Positions 63,232 through 64,000 of a stretch of DNA of 64,000 nt are shown piece by piece. A program made the translations under genes and the position numbers. Under the pieces are notes generated by a model, which saw nothing but the letters and a program-made list of their open reading frames with translations, did not search any database and was not told the origin of the DNA. Each line of letters opens with the position of its first letter. The stretch's first letter is position 1. This DNA comes from Streptomyces umbrinus. GTDB lineage: Bacteria; Actinomycetota; Actinomycetes; Streptomycetales; Streptomycetaceae. Location: the NCBI RefSeq assembly GCF_030817415.1, contig NZ_JAUSZI010000002.1, positions 4,030,001 through 4,094,000 on the forward strand. The letters run 5' to 3'.

Positions 63232-64000
63232 GTGCGCCCCACAGCCGTTCCACTTCTCCTCGCCACCCTGCTCACCGCCACCGCGCTCAGTGCCTGCGGC
63301 AGCGAATCCGGAAGTGATCCGGACACGGTGAAGATCTCCTTCAAACAGTCGACGGACAACTCCATCAAGGTGATGGACACGTATCTCGCCGACATCAAGG
63401 AGCAGTTCGAGAAGGCCAACCCGGGCAAGAGAGTGGAGCTCGTCCCGATCAAGGCCCCGGACTCGGAGTACTACACGAAGCTCCAGCAGGTGCTCCGCTC
63501 GCCGAAGACGGCCCCGGACCTGGTCTACGAGGACACGTTCCTCATCAACTCCGACATCACGAGCGGATACCTCAAGCCTCTGGACCCGTATCTCGCCAAG
63601 TGGGACGACTGGAGCCAGTTCATCGACACGGCGAAGGAGGCGGCGCAGGCCCAGGACGGGAAGACGTACGGCGTGCCCGACGGAACCGACACCCGGGGCC
63701 TCTGGTTCGACAAGGCGATATTCAAGAAGGCCGGGCTCCCCGCCGACTGGCAGCCGACGAACTGGGCGGACATCCTCGACGCGGCCCGCGCGATCAAGGC
63801 GAAGGTCCCCGGCGTCATCCCCATGAACATCTACACGGGCAAGCCCGCGGGTGAAGCGGCCACCATGCAGGGCTTCGAGATGCTCCTCTACGGGACGGCC
63901 AGCGGGGCCAACGAGAGCCCCCTCTACGACCCGGCGTCCAAGAAGTGGATCACGGGTAGCCAGGGCTTCAAGGACTCTCTCGAATTCGTCGAGACGGTCT
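63232..64000 (+). CDS. Extracellular sugar-type solute-binding lipoprotein, cut by window edge
   Basis: Binding component of a carbohydrate ABC importer, 256 residues visible and continuing past the window. GTG 63232 lies 8 nt after AGGAGG. The N-terminus is a signal ending in lipobox LSAC (Cys22), followed by a family 1 solute-binding protein pattern: TVKISFKQSTDNSIKVMDTYLADIKEQFEKANPGKRVELV, VYEDTFLINSDITSGYLKPLDPYL and YGVPDGTDTRGLWFDKAIFKKAGL. Permease genes should follow to the right. The substrate is probably an oligosaccharide; a DasR-like operator in the promoter is compatible with amino-sugar control. Confidence 0.92.
   Translation, partial: MRPTAVPLLLATLLTATALSACGSESGSDPDTVKISFKQSTDNSIKVMDTYLADIKEQFEKANPGKRVELVPIKAPDSEYYTKLQQVLRSPKTAPDLVYEDTFLINSDITSGYLKPLDPYLAKWDDWSQFIDTAKEAAQAQDGKTYGVPDGTDTRGLWFDKAIFKKAGLPADWQPTNWADILDAARAIKAKVPGVIPMNIYTGKPAGEAATMQGFEMLLYGTASGANESPLYDPASKKWITGSQGFKDSLEFVETV

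Overview
The window is high-GC actinobacterial DNA. G/C-rich third codon positions, frequent GTG and TTG starts, overlapping ATGA/GTGA gene junctions, Tat- and lipobox-bearing secreted proteins, duplicated thermolysin-type proteases and a GlgE-type maltosyltransferase cluster all point to Streptomyces. No rRNA, tRNA or CRISPR array was seen.

Layout. 1-3625: an enoyl-CoA hydratase cut by the left edge and two tandem L,D-transpeptidases. 3831-6878: glycogen debranching enzyme GlgX, a 31-residue Cys-containing leader peptide and an internally deleted Tat-exported sulfatase. 6914-10601: a four-gene operon (ABC ATPase, permease, NarL-type kinase, regulator) preceded by a perfect 22-bp palindrome. 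10806-18227: four half-size ABC exporters forming two heterodimers; the second pair shows complementary loss of ATP-site motifs. 18556-22659: two paralogous M4 metalloproteases. 22732-25466: small DUF-type and unknown genes. 25612-36886: a polymorphic-toxin locus (secreted LamG protein, 2301-residue RHS/YD protein with an internal bulb-type lectin domain and a predicted deaminase tip, then an ankyrin-repeat candidate immunity gene) with a visibly AT-richer tip/immunity cassette. 37349-49954: glycogen phosphorylase, a subtilase, and glgE-treS followed by mak-glgB. 50181-53910: HelD-like helicase, a candidate small RNA with its own promoter and terminator, thioredoxin, MerR and Lrp regulators. 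54007-56846: three oxidoreductases. 57355-62560: a dicarboxylate carrier and a CitA/DcuS-type two-component system separated by a 5'-truncated TnpB. The right edge holds a sugar-type binding lipoprotein with a clear promoter overlapped by a DasR-like operator.

How the genes work together. GlgP and GlgX degrade alpha-glucan. TreS interconverts maltose and trehalose, Mak phosphorylates maltose, GlgE transfers maltose 1-phosphate to glucan, and GlgB branches it, so the window encodes almost a complete alpha-glucan/trehalose cycle. The RHS locus looks like a contact-dependent competition system. The kinase/regulator pair next to dctA probably senses C4-dicarboxylates or citrate. The four-gene ABC/two-component operon looks like a drug- or envelope-stress response module.

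Most worth following up: the complementary ABC pair (14641-18227), the deaminase-tipped RHS toxin with its ankyrin partner (25612-32943), the candidate RNA divergent from helD (52496-52592), and the leader peptide ahead of the broken sulfatase (6187-6878).
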